A stretch of 64,000 bases of DNA, from positions 60,269,371-60,333,370 of the forward strand of contig NC_068567.1 of the NCBI RefSeq assembly GCF_025698545.1, read 5' to 3'. Within the stretch, counting starts at the first letter, position 1. Each line of letters starts with the position of its first letter. The notes under the pieces were generated by a model. The model made no database searches. It had not been told where the DNA came from and saw only the letters and a program-made list of their open reading frames with translations. The position numbers and the translations under genes were made by a program. Shown here piece by piece: positions 1-11,171 of this stretch. The stretch is from Gossypium raimondii (taxonomy: Eukaryota > Streptophyta > Magnoliopsida > Malvales > Malvaceae).

Positions 1-655
1 CATGTATGTTATTCCAGTATTCAAAACACCCAAGCACCTAGAGCATAAATGTCAAAAAAAAGAAGAAGGAAGATATTTTCCTAGCTATCTTTCAAAAGCA
101 ACCAAACCAAGCACCTCAACACAATGGTTAACAAAACCTTGTAGCTAGCTAGGCAACTGTGTCTATAATCAATTAAAACTAGCCATCAAGCAATTAATAT
201 CTAAACAATAGCTTAAAATTTCAAATCTAGTCTACAATCACAGCCATACAAAAGCATGTTTAACTTATGCATATTAATAATGTAATTAACAAAGTTTCTT
301 AAAAGGCAATTATCACATTGCATATAAAAAGAATGCATTGTTTTATCATTCAAAAATAGCTGCATTAAAGGGAAGGAAATCCAACAAGAAACAAAAACAA
401 TAAATTCCACTTTCAAATCCAATAAACAAAAACAACCAACAAGACAGATATTCCACACTTCTATATGCTTAATCCAATCAATTAAAATATTATGTGTGAA
501 ATTCAATAAAAATATATTGATCGTTGAGCAAATGGCTTTTTTTCCTGGATTCGAGAAAGTAAAAAAGGAGAAAAACGGAAGAAACGAATAAAGTGAAAAA
601 AAAAATATAAAGAATCTATATTTTCTCAGTAACCAAACAAGGAAGAGAAACTTAC
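1..655 (-). other. Intron 1 of the ARL8 gene (partial)
   Basis: AT-rich sequence immediately after the GTAAG donor of the ARL8 exon. No second exon, repeat terminus or other gene is seen. The long reading frame that crosses it on the minus strand is simply read-through of the first exon in another frame. Confidence 0.6.
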
Positions 656-693
656 CTTCGAAGCCAATTGAGAAAAGCTTCCCATAATCCCAT
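656..693 (-). CDS. ARL8: ARL8 small GTPase, first coding exon only (partial)
   Basis: Read on the minus strand from the ATG at 693, the exon encodes MGLWEAFLNWLR plus two bases of the next codon, then meets a clean GTAAG donor at 655. This N-terminus is, from memory, the conserved amphipathic start of plant ADP-ribosylation-factor-like protein 8. ARL8 is a small GTPase on vacuolar/lysosomal membranes, anchored through this N-terminal helix instead of a myristoylated glycine; in Arabidopsis it also works with TOM1 in tobamovirus multiplication. The GTP-binding exons (P-loop and so on) must lie left of the window, because no sequence resembling exon 2 is visible in 1-655. An alternative upstream in-frame-free ATG at 722 opens a different frame without family similarity, so I prefer 693. 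Only 12 full codons are visible, so the call rests on one strong motif. Confidence 0.8.
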
Positions 694-1462
694 CTTTCCT
701 TTCGAATGAGAAAAAAATTCAAGAAAATTAGGGTTTCGACTTTGAGCTGCTAAGATCCGTCGAAAAGAACATTAAATAAAAATTATTCGCTTTTTTTTAC
801 AATGATTGAATTCCCTCGCTATTTAAAATCAGGGAAATATATAATGATAAAAATATATAAATAAACCACGAAAAAAAACAGAATGTTCCCTCGCTGGTTT
901 TCACGCGCAAAAAAGGGAGAGTGTAGAATTTAAGCCAATCGTGAAGGTTTCTGTTGTATATTTGGCGATATCTGTGTGGTGCGTGATGTTCACGCATAAT
1001 ACGGAGATTGAATTATGAGTTACAAGATAAAACAAAAGTACTTTTGGGTAGGAGTAAAACGACGCCGTATGAGTGGCAGTGATTTCTTCGAATTAAAACA
1101 CTACAATCCAGCTCTTTTAGTTGCAATCTCCAGGTTCTATCGGATAACTTTTAAATATATTTTCCATTTTTAAAGATACGTAGCAAGCCACGTCACTTGA
1201 TGATAAACTTAAATTACGAATATTTAAGTAAAATATTTTTGGTAAAATATTAAATAAATAATATCAAAAAACAATAATGATCCGAATATATAATTTCAAT
1301 CCAATTCCAACTCTTTTATTATTATTATTACTGGTAAAATTATATTCAATTAGGATTCATGATCGCATTAATTTTGAAATCCAATTTTATCGGAATATGA
1401 GTTCAAAAGAAAAGGAAAAAATTAAATTTTATATTTTCGTTGCTAAATTGGATTAATTTTTA

Positions 1463-1836
1463 AGGTTAGAGAGAAGATTTTCTGTATCTCTTTTTAATTA
1501 TTTGATGATATTTTAATAATCTTTTCTATGTCACTAGCACATAATTTTAATTTTTTTTAATCTAAATCTCAAACTCTGAACCTAAACCCTAAACTCGAAC
1601 CTAAACATTGAACCCAAGTTCGAAGTCTTGAAGCAAACTCAAATCTTGAAGCCTAAACCTTAAACCAAAATATTAAGTTTAGAGTTCAGGGTTTAAAATT
1701 CGAGTTCGGAATTCAAAGTTTAGGTTAAAAAATACTAAAATTATGTATCAATGATATGAAAAAATTATTAAAAAATTAAAAAAATTTCAGAATTACGTGG
1801 TGGGCTTGTTCATATAATCTTTTCTCTTTTAAGGTT
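1463..1836. repeat. Hairpin-type inverted repeat (MITE-like)
   Basis: The left arm (about 1463-1620: AT-rich, then several AACCTAAACCC/CTCGAAC-type words) is mirrored by the right arm (about 1680-1836: GGTTTAAAATTCGAG..., then AT-rich). Matching blocks include CATAATTTTAAT on the left against the reverse complement of ATTATGTATCAATG on the right. Arms are diverged, so this is an old copy. No coding capacity and no clear target duplication. The CCCTAAA words are not telomeric repeats. Confidence 0.5.
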
Positions 1837-2916
1837 AAACAATACCATATATATTTTTAATTTATTCTTTTTGTCAAGGTATATTTTCAGCTTCTAGATA
1901 ATTTTTAAAAAAATTTCTATCTTACCCCACTTTTTGTAATCCCATCCGTCGTAAATAATATTTTTATTTTCAATATATTTTAATAGTAAAATAATTTTAT
2001 TTTTGAAAGAAAACAATTTTTTAACAATCTCATCATACGTTCTGACTATATTGATTTATTTTGACAAAAGTTTTAAAATTATCTACAGCTTCTCCCGAAG
2101 CCATAAATAGGAGGATAACGCGCTTCAACGCACTCAAATTCACGCCCTCCTACATTGACATCAATACTCAGCTCAATCGAGCTAAGACTCAATCAACAAA
2201 AAAAATTATTTGGAGATATTTTTAAAAAGGAGTGGAATTAGATATTTTAACATTTTAAATATTTTTGGTCGGTTTGGTCTGTGAAAGAGTATTAGGACAA
2301 ATTTTTTAATGAAAATAAGACAAATAAAAGAATGAAAATTATTTGGGCGGTTGGGTATTGGGTTAAAAGTGTTGCCATTGCGAATTGACAAATCAAAGCA
2401 GGTGTCTTTATCAAAACCATGTGGGTTATACATATATTGCTAATTCTTTGATTTAATTTCTATTTTTTAAAAATAAAAAAATTAAGTATCTTACTTTTTT
2501 TATTATTTAAAATTTTCGTTTTAATTACTAACATTGTTAGCATTTCTCGTCAAAATTTATAGACATGGCACGTGCATTAGGTTGTTTTTATATCATGTGA
2601 CATATGATTGATATAATATTTTAAATTGATAAATTTTGATAAAACTATCATCGACGATTATGATTGCGATAAAAATTTAAATTAAAAAAATAAAATGATT
2701 GAATTTTTAACTTTTAAAATATAAGGACTAAATAGCATATTTTAACCTATTTTCCGTCACTAAAGATGCTTTATTTCTTTTTTCTCTTCTAGCACAACAT
2801 TGGTCAAAGATGTTCACCTCATCCCTAAAACATGAGATTGATCCGCAATATAATATATGTGGTAGTTTAGTAACGCCCGACTATATTGGTGGCAGTTGGT
2901 GAAAGTATTATGAAGA

Positions 2917-3172
2917 GTCTAATTGCATTTTGTCCCTTTTATTCAGAAAATGGGCAAACTGGTTCTTGTAAATTAGATTAAAGAGCAAATCGATTCTTTC
3001 TGTTAAAAATTTTATCTATCTATACTGTTAAAAACTGGCGCAATTAATCAAAAAACACGCCATGTGTACCTCATGCTAACATATAAGGACTAGTTTTTAA
3101 TAACAGAAATGACTTATGAACTAATTTTCCATTTTTTGAGTAGAGAGATGAAATACAATTTGACTCCTAATG
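2917..3172. repeat. MITE-like inverted repeat (ATTGCATTTTGTCC family)
   Basis: The left end (ATTGCATTTTGTCCCTTT..., GAAAATGGGCAAACTGG) is the inverse of the right end (GAACTAATTTTCCATTTTTTGAG..., AAATACAATTTGACTCC). Internal blocks TTCTGTTAAAAA and TTTTTAATAACAGAAA also pair. A related copy lies inside intron 5 of xylanase 2 (about 12640-13425), which supports a dispersed family. Confidence 0.65.
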
Positions 3173-3674
3173 CAAAAACCCCCCAACAATATTTTTACTA
3201 CAGTAGGTTGAGGGACCTTTGTTCAAAATTCCCATGAAAGCATTTATTAAATTTGTTGTATTATAGAGAGTAGAGACCATTTTTGTGAAAACAAGTGTGA
3301 GAAACAATGGTAGGGGTACTCGAAACAAATAAAAAGGAAGCATCCTGGAAGCAACATGGGTACTTACAAAATCGGCAAGCTCACGTTCATGGCTGCCCTT
3401 TCAACTGTCGGGTTGTTTTTTCTTGGTTCATGAAAGTGACTAATGGTATCCAATTGTAGGGGAGTTCGATGCTCGGAGATAAATCTGTAAAATGTTACCT
3501 ATGAACCTTCCCAACAAGTCCAGTATTATAGCCAAAGTATCTATGTTCGATTTTATCCCCAAAATTGTCTCAATGGTTATAGCTACATTTGCAAGTCATC
3601 ATATAGTAAAATTTTATAACAGATCTTCAAAAGACTTTTATTACTAGCCATCATCTGAGCTTTATAACAACAAT

Positions 3675-6600
3675 TCAAGCATCAAATTGAAGCAAGACAG
3701 TAATGTTTTCTGTCTCTTTCGTTACCTTAAAGTTGATACTCATTGAACTGTTAATCAAAGGATGGCTCACTTTTACCCTGTAATCACCATGAAAGAGTAA
3801 AATTTCAGACATTCCTCTACTATCTGTTCTAACTTGTCTCCTCCCAGATTTCCACTCATTAATCAACTTGTCTACAACTTCTCCGACAGGCGTAGGTTCG
3901 AAATCATAATTTGCCAGCGTCATACACTTGAATCCGGCAGCTATCGGACCGCCGAAAATGATAATCCCTTCGACTGCAGGATGAGAATAGCCCTCCCTTA
4001 GTATATCTTCCAAGTTGTGTGCCTAGTCACAAAAAAAATAAAAATAAAAAGACAATTAGTACATGTTTATGATTTTATGTTTTGTGTTAATCGGATCTGG
4101 TCCCAGTACCTGATCTGGTCCCCCACCGACATCAACTTCCGTAAGCCATATAGGTAACCCCATTGTTCCTAGAATGTCCAAAGCTGATCTCATGAAAGCT
4201 ATGTTCGGTTTCGGATCACGAAAATGGCCTTCTAATCCTATTGCTGCCTTCAAGCCTGCATTGCCAGGAAATGAAAGGATCTTCTCAAGTTCCTCCTTGT
4301 ATTTACAAGCAGTTGCTGTATGATCCTTGCTGTTTTCGATTGTATTGTACTCGTTCATAAAAAGAGTCATACTCGGATCGAGATGGTAAGCCATCGAGTA
4401 GAACATTGAAGATGCGTTTTCCCCAAGTTTGTCCTCGAAGAATCTGAAATGTAGATTCTCATTCATTACATCCCACCCGATTAACCGTCCTGCATATCTC
4501 GAAACCACCGAGTTCAACCTTCGAGTTGCAGCTTTCATTAGCTCGGCTGGTGGAAGTTCTTTAACCCATTTAGGCTGCATTACACGATTGTCCCAGAAAA
4601 CATTATGACCTCTAATGGAAATCCCATTTTGTTCGGCAAAATTCACCATTGCATCCGCAACGGTATAGTTCTCTACGCCTCGTGTTTTTTCAGTGCTGTA
4701 CCATTTCATCTCGTTGGTGAAACTGGTAACCTTGAATCTCGAGGCGAACCATTGCCGATAAGCTTCATCCGTGACGATATAATGGTTCATTCCGCATCCG
4801 AATGGGAAACCGGACTTGGTTTGAAGTATCAAGATCAAAGCACCATCAGCCGCAGTTCCATTGGCATATGTTACCTTGAAACTCACCTTCTTCTTACGAA
4901 CCTGAATCAAATTCACTAAACTTAAGTACACAACCGCAATAAACACGACACGATTGATCCTGATTACCTTGTCAATACTTTTGTCTTGGTGGGATCTCCA
5001 TTCCTTTGCTGTGAACGGCTGCAACGAAACATTATCGACTCGAATCTCCATTGCTTTGCTCTGCATTCATGCAAAAAACATAAGGTCCCTTCATCCCGAA
5101 AAAGACATTTTTCGACACACGAACCGCATACCGAATAAACCGAAACAACTACCATCAAAAGAATCTCAACAACGCCTGTAAATTCAGCACCTATGCCACC
5201 TTTTAACAGTGACCAACACCCTTGTTTAGCCATAGTTTCACCTCCATGTACCAATTCACCATTAGAAGCCTTGAATGCAACAGCTACAGTCTCACTTTCA
5301 CTCCCATTGCTGATTTGAACCCAAGCTGAATATTTCAATAATATTTCATCATTCAAGCAAATCAATTACTTTAATCTAATCATTGGGAATATAATCCATC
5401 AATTAAAACAATAAATTACATTTCATGTTATATATATTTACCTGAAAATGTATATAAATTTCCTTTCTCGAGCTTTACAGTTTTCAATGAGAGTGTTGTA
5501 TTGTGTAACCCATCATTTGAAACTCCTAATTCGCTCGACAATGTGGATCCATTTGTTCTTTGATTAAACCCAATCATCCCTCCACCATATTGAGCTCTCT
5601 TGGGCGCTGCCAAGCACTGGTTGACGATGATACAGTTTTCAGTTGACATGTTTCATAATTAACCACTGATCATAATTACATTGTTCTTAACATTAATAAG
5701 GGTTAATTCCACCGACCATCCTCCAAATATGGTCTGAATTGTAAATTGGTTCTTAAACTTTAAAAATTTTAATTGAGTGCTCCAAGCATAGTACCCTATT
5801 AATCAAGTTATTTCGTGAGCCTCACTGTCAACTTAGTAGTTAAATGTCAGCTCAACTGTGGCACCAGCATATTTAAAACGGATAAAATAATATTTAGTCC
5901 TTGAATTTGGTAACTTTTCTCAACTTGATCCCTAAACATCTTTTTGGTCCACATTAGTTCCTGAATTTGGTAACTTTTCCTAATTTTGTTTAATGTGATG
6001 ATGTGAAACTCTAATATTGTGCCATGTTATCACCTAAAAATTATAATTTTAATAAAAAAATTTAGGTGATGATGTGGCATGACCTCAAAGTGCCACATCA
6101 TCACATAAACCAAAATTGAAAAAAAAAAATTTACCAAGTTCAGGACAAATGTGTACAAAAATAAAGTTCAAGGATCAAGTTGAGAAAACTTGCCAAGTTT
6201 AGGATTAAATGTTGCATTATTCCTATTTAAAACACGTTGGTCAAATTGCAAACATGTGCACACCTATAGCATAAATTGCTCAAACTTTTTGATGATAATG
6301 TCCATATGGCAAGTATATACATATTTACAATTTAGTCCATGTGTTTTAAAAATATTTTATGTTAGATCCGAACTAATATTTAACATCTAAATTGATGGCT
6401 AGAACTATTTGAAGTAAGGACCAAGATAGAATCTGGGCAATAGTTTGAAAGGTTTGGTGCAATTAACCCTAATAATAACAACATCATTGCCGATTTTTCC
6501 GATGCAATCTCTTCTTTGTACTGTAAACAGATACCACATCGGCATTAAAAAATAGTTTTCTTTTTTCTTTCAAAAAGTTCCAAAATGAAAAACATTAAAA

Positions 6601-6867
6601 AAGAAGCAGCAGAACAGGAAAAGTCCAGAGGTAGAAGATGATAATGTACTTGCCTCCATTGTTGCAGAATAGTCATAGGAGAAAGAAAAGACGCCATGTC
6701 CTGCATTGGAACCAAAAGAGATTAACAGAAAATTAATTAGACAGTAATTAACCATCTTTAATTTCTTGTCTAAAACATGTTTGTCGAGTGTTTTAGAGAA
6801 AGGAAGAGTAACCTGAAAACAGGAGAATGCATGTCGCAAGTAAAACGCTGGCCTCTGCAATCTTCAT
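3675..6867 (-). CDS. Endo-1,4-beta-xylanase, CBM22-GH10 (xylanase 1)
   Basis: Secreted xylanase that would cut beta-1,4 links in cell-wall xylan. Exons (minus strand): 6867-6813, 6700-6654, 5616-5442, 5325-5153, 5060-4968, 4901-4110, 4022-3675; the sum is 560 codons plus stop with all phases compatible. Residues 1-19 form a signal peptide (MKIAEASVLLATCILLFSG). Residues about 35-180 are a CBM22-like carbohydrate-binding module. The GH10 barrel follows, with acid/base Glu329 in WDVMNEN and nucleophile Glu436 in WLTEVDV, both present. Length is normal for the plant single-CBM22 form. Odd points: intron 2 starts with GC instead of GT, and the conserved Trp in the last barrel strand (GII-W-GGP) is Phe here. 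Intron 2 holds nested MITEs. The neighbour at 11172-18233 is a paralogue with identical exon borders, which supports this splice model. Confidence 0.9.
5699..6470. repeat. Outer MITE in xylanase-1 intron 2
   Basis: Ends are inverted: AGGGTTAATTCCACCGACC at the left, and GGTTTGGTGCAATTAACCCT at the right. The outer element is interrupted by a second one (5880-6223). TA-rich flanks make the target duplication ambiguous. It lies wholly in an intron, so the coding frame is not touched. Confidence 0.7.
5880..6223. mobile_element. Inner Mutator-like MITE with 10-bp target duplication
   Basis: The 10-bp direct repeat TATTTAAAAC stands at 5870-5879 and again at 6224-6233. Between them are mirrored arms: TTTAGTCCTTGAATTTGG...TCTCAACTTGATCC on the left, GGATCAAGTTGAGAAAA...TTTAGGATTAAAT on the right. 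A centre with ATCACCTAAA/TTTAGGTGAT pairs as well. Duplication length of 9-11 bp fits Mutator-like elements; superfamily is inference. Confidence 0.75.
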
Positions 6868-6900
6868 CTTTTCCACAATACAGACAAAATCTTTAGCCTC

Positions 6901-6907
6901 ATTTATA
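6901..6907 (-). promoter_or_regulatory. Possible TATA box of xylanase 1
   Basis: TATAAAT on the minus strand, 34 bp upstream of the ATG. If used, the 5' leader would be only a few bases, which is short for a plant gene, so a more distal start is equally possible. Confidence 0.3.
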
Positions 6908-8531
6908 CACGGGTTAAGGATTTATTTACCAAATTTAGATTTTTAACTGGATTTTAACCCGAGGCAAAAAGGTAAAATTTAACAATATTAGTCGATTGTG
7001 TTTTTAACTTGATTGGTATGAATATTGTTGTCAATACAGAAAAATATGGATTCGAGTGCGATGAACATAATATCCTTCTATTTATGAGTTGGATAAAGGC
7101 TTTGGGTAGTTGTAAGCATTCTTAAAAAAAAACAATAATGATAATTAAATTATTTATTTTCTGAAAAACACTTTTTGACAGTAGTGGTAAATACCGTCAA
7201 AAATTACAAAAGCACTTTTCAACCTCGATGGTAAACTAGCTCTAAATTGATATCCCTGTTGACCGGTCTCAACTCATTTAGAAAATTATTAAATTTTCAT
7301 TCATTTAATAAAATAACAAATATTATTTTGAAGGTGTTTATATATATTTTTATAAATTTAGAAAATACATATAAATTGAAATCTAGAGATTTAATCAAAG
7401 TCCTGGCTATCTTAACTTTATCATTTCAACCAATTAAAAGCTAATGTTTGGTAAAACTATACTTTAGCCTCTCAAATGAATTTTTTATTTAATCCCTTCA
7501 CAACTGGTGAAATAATACATTAATACATAATAAAATTACTCTTTGATCTCTCAAAATTTTTAATTATATTCTTACCCTATTTTTCTTTTGAGTTCACTCT
7601 GATAGTGTGTAAGTTTTATACACGGTGTGTAAGTTTTATACACGTGTGTAAGTTTTATACACGGTGTATAAGTTTTATACACGAAGAGTAAATAATGGAT
7701 AATGTTAAAAATTATAAAAATATAATTATTATATCTTTTAAGTAGGTTATATGTCTGTCACGGGACTAGATCTTTAGTCTGGCAAATGTGCGACCTTAGG
7801 TGATTTATTGAGTTCAAATTCTACCTAAGTCAGCCTACACTTGGGAGATGAGAATTCTTAAAGAAATTCTCTAAAGTATCAAAGCAAAGCGGAAGCAAAC
7901 TCGAAAAACAAAAAAAGCTACGAACGAACAAAAAATTCACAGAAAAATAATGCACACATGAGGAGGAAGGACTCCATCTATACTTGAATTCCCCCAAAAT
8001 CAACAGTACAAATTGAGTTTCATCAAATATTGAGATTAGAGCCTATCTATATTTAATTGTCCTGAGAAATTTAAACTCTATACAATCTTATCTTTTTAGG
8101 ATTTATCATATTTACCTTGGTAACTCTAGTTTTATTAGAGTATTTCACTAGGCCACTGAAGCTTTAAGTAGATAAGCTTCTCTTCATAGGTTCTACGAGT
8201 CGAGCCAGTTCATGTGGCTCAAATGAGTCTCGTTTAATAAGTTGACATCTATGAGGAGTTCTGTACGAAATGGTAATTGATATTGTATTGATACCGTATT
8301 AAATACAAATTTATATTTTATATAAAATAACACGATAATAATTTTAGCCTATAGTATTTATAAATGGGTAAAACTGTTCTTTTTTATTTCAAACTCATTT
8401 AATAAATATATCTTAAGGGTTAGAGGATTTTTCATCAAACCATAGGAGAGTGATTGGGTATTTTCCGAACCACAAAGGGTAATTGGATTTTTTATCAAAT
8501 GATTTTAATATTTTTTTTCTATATATGTTTA
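6908..8531. other. Intergenic region downstream of repeat-free promoter side of xylanase 1
   Basis: AT-rich. Contains a short tandem array at 7596-7683. The 7750-8080 part (ACGGGACTAGATC..., later GGAGGAAGGACTCC) looks like old transposon debris, but I cannot assign it. No gene seen. Confidence 0.4.
7596..7683. repeat. Four-copy tandem repeat of a ~21-bp unit
   Basis: The unit GTGTAAGTTTTATACACG is repeated four times with 1-2 base variation; the last copy has GTATAAG. Each unit begins GTGTA and ends TACAC, so it is also a short interrupted palindrome. No coding role seen. Confidence 0.8.
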
Positions 8532-8539
8532 CTTATATT

Positions 8540-8940
8540 TAGACCTGTCCATGGGCCGGGCGGCCTGGCCCGGCCCGACGGTCCGCCCGAAATATGGGAG
8601 GGTTCGGGTAAAAATATAGGCCCGAAATATGGGCTTGGGTAAAAAAATGAGGCCCACTTTTTTGGCCCGGGCCCGGCCCAGCCCGAATATAATAAATATA
8701 TTTTTTATTTTTTATTTTTAAAATACTTTTAAAATTATTTTTTTATTTTTTTATTTTTAAAACAATTTTTTAATGTTTATTTTAAAAACGGGCCGGGCCG
8801 GGCCGGGTCAGGCTCGGGCTTATGATATTTTCTCGGGCCGGGCCTGGACAAAATTTCAGGCCCATATTTCGGGTCGGGCCGGGCCCGGGCCTAGGAGGCG
8901 GGTCAAAAAAAATTTTCGGCCCGGCCCATGGACAGGTCTA
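8540..8940. mobile_element. hAT-type MITE, GGCCGGGC family, copy 1 (intact)
   Basis: Perfect terminal inverted repeats TAGACCTGTCCATGGGC / GCCCATGGACAGGTCTA are flanked by a perfect 8-bp target duplication CTTATATT (8532-8539 and 8941-8948). Inner arms are GC-rich (GGCCCGGCCC words) around an AT-rich centre. The 8-bp duplication and TAG...CTA ends are diagnostic of hAT elements. No transposase is encoded; short open frames in it are incidental. Confidence 0.92.
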
Positions 8941-10109
8941 CTTATATTCGGTTGAACATTGCCAATATATAATTTTATTTTTATCCATTACTAATGAATC
9001 AAACGATGACACATCAATCAAAATAAAAATAAGTAACTATAAATTTATTTATTTTTAAACTATTAAACGATGTATTATTGTATAAATTATCGATAATACA
9101 TAAATTATACCATCAATACATCAAATTTAACCCATATGTATTATACTTATATTTATTTAAAGGTTAAAATCAGAGACAAATATAAGTCCATTAAACTCAA
9201 AACCAAGAAACTGCTTATCCAAAAGGTAAGTGTCATATGTCTACACGATATTTGGTTCAATGTAAAACATAAACATATATCATAGTTCTTTTTCATTGGA
9301 GATTTTGGGGGGGGGGGTTTACAAATTTATAGACGTGGAATACCTCTATTTTAAAAGTTAAAAGCTTTGATTAGGAAGATTGAGGATTAAATTGTTAGAA
9401 TTTACAAACATGAAGGGTTAAATTTATTGAATTATTTAGAATTAAAATCAAATTAATAGAATATATAAGTATTGATGACGAAATATGTTATTATACCGAT
9501 CAGAAAAAGACTTACGATTATCAATTTAACGGTGAGTAACCAAATCATGAACGTCAACATAATTAATATATCCATATTTTTACCAACTCATGAAATGTGA
9601 TTAGGTCCAGCACCTAGTGGCTCTATTTATGTTGAAGATGATATGGAGAGACTTAACTTGCATGAAATCATTAATTAATTTCTTGATATGGAAATTATAA
9701 ATGTTTTAATTTAATTGTGAAGAATATAAATTAAATTTCCATGTTCTTAACATTAATTAAGTGTTGATATTAATGTTAATTATCCCTAATCATTGTAGTG
9801 GATAGAAATGCGTGAGGCAATAGATGTCTTACATAACTAGGAATATAACCCTACAAGGGTCCTTTTATAAATAAAGTATCTCTGAAAACACAATTAAATG
9901 GCATTCATTAATTTCTATGCAGTGCACAACCAACACAGAAATGAAATTTACATTTCCGTGTTGTTACATACTCAATGTATTTACCGTTTTAGGTGTGGTT
10001 TAGGTTTAAGTCGCGTTGTTGTACTATTTCGCCTAACTTACTGATATCTTAATAGTTTTTAAAAAATTTCAAGATAAACATTGGAAGACAAAGAGATTAC
10101 TATTCTTCC

Positions 10110-10390
10110 ATATGTGTCATACTAACAAACCAAAAAGAGTAGTAGGCCAAGGAACCCCATTCCCCAACATCCACCATAAATTCCCCAAATCTGTCCTAAT
10201 CTAGTCTAAGTGATTCCTCGAGGAAAACTGGGATCGACAATTCCTTTGCACAAAGTACTTCCAGACATCTTTAGCAATCGGGTAATCCCTAAGGACATGC
10301 AAAATATCTTCTGTCTCATGATGGCAGACTGGGCATAACATATTTTGTTCAATACCCCCCTGTACACATTCTAGATTAATGAGCAATCAC
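10110..10390 (-). pseudogene. Fragment of a plant LINE reverse-transcriptase C-terminus (zf-RVT)
   Basis: The minus-strand frame from 10386 shows MLCPVCHHETEDILHVL followed by a DYPIAKDVW block. This is the Cys/His-containing zf-RVT domain found after reverse transcriptase in plant LINE-type retrotransposons and derived genes. Nothing of the upstream RT or endonuclease is present. The frame ends at 10201, and the following bases continue the similarity in another frame, so it is a decayed fragment. Confidence 0.7.
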
Positions 10391-10515
10391 GGTTTGCAAA
10401 CAGAGTTATAGCTTTTACTTATGTCAATGTATGTATTAAATATCACTCATCTTTTACTTGACTTCTATTATTTTTGTTCCAATTTTATCCTCACTCAACA
10501 GCCATATATTACAAG

Positions 10516-10620
10516 TAGACTTGTTCATGGGTCCGTGACCCGTTCAACCAAGTCAACCCAGCTTATCTTGGGCTGGACTTGGACAATGAACTTTTATCCT
10601 TGGGCCGACCTGAATTTAAA
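10516..10620. repeat. Truncated end related to the GGCCGGGC hAT family
   Basis: Begins TAGACTTGTTCATGGGTCCG, close to the terminus TAGACCTGTCCATGGGCC of the intact copies, with a GGGCTGGACTTGG inner block. No matching opposite terminus was found. Confidence 0.45.
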
Positions 10621-11171
10621 TTAAATGATTTTATTTAAATTTAATTATAAAAATATATAAGTACTAATATAAAAGTATATGATTTATTATATTTTAAATA
10701 ATAATATTTTATTGTTTTATATATTTATGTATAAATATTTTAGTTTTAAAAGAATTAATAATTTTTATTGTTTTAATATTAATATAAAATAAATATACAA
10801 TATTATTATATTTTAATATAAATATTTTCTCAAATATTAAATGTTGATAATATTAATAAGCAATAACTTTCAAATATATATATTTTTTACTTGATTAACG
10901 AAACAAAACACTCGATAAATTTGCGACTATTATTAGTGTAATTTACTCAACTAAAAGAAATTGTTAACCATCATGTTAACTTGTTATCTCACCATTAATG
11001 ATAGTTAACATTCAAGAATTATAATGCAATAAATCGATAATAATATATCAGAATGTGATATAAATTATATTATTGAGTTATGAGCTATATTAACCAAATT
11101 AATGTATAAAACTATTAAACATAAATCATAAAATCTAAAACTATGATTATTGGTTTATGCATTGCTTTTTC

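Larger units (their letters stand above)
694..3674. other. 5' leader and intergenic region between ARL8 and xylanase 1
   Basis: Positions 694 to about 770 (minus) are the probable ARL8 5' leader; a TAGGGTTTCGA-type pyrimidine/ACCCTAA-like plant leader motif sits at 730-740. The rest is AT-rich and without gene-like coding sequence. Two inverted-repeat elements inside it are listed separately. Short reading frames near 2.2-2.4 kb show no family motifs. Confidence 0.5.
8949..11171. other. Intergenic region between the two xylanase genes' neighbourhoods
   Basis: Mostly AT-rich with an 11-base G run at 9307-9317. The 9590-9960 stretch has a TTTATAAATAAAG TATA-like word and could be a degraded LTR, but I cannot find matching ends. 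Holds a LINE fragment and a GGCC-family fragment listed separately. 10630-11170 is very AT-rich and featureless. Confidence 0.4.

Noticed and set aside
213..722. 169-codon minus-strand open frame
   Set aside because: It is read-through of the ARL8 first exon and intron in another frame; hydrophobic, AT-driven composition and no family motif.
1570..1700. CCCTAAA words suggesting interstitial telomere repeat
   Set aside because: Only isolated words, no tandem array; they belong to the arms of a hairpin element.
4605..5181. Plus-strand frames opposite xylanase 1
   Set aside because: Antisense shadows of GH10 exons with no similarity of their own.
8454..9058. Plus-strand open frames rich in Gly, Pro and Arg
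   Set aside because: They lie in the GC-rich arms of the hAT MITE; the GGCC repeats create such peptides in several frames at once.
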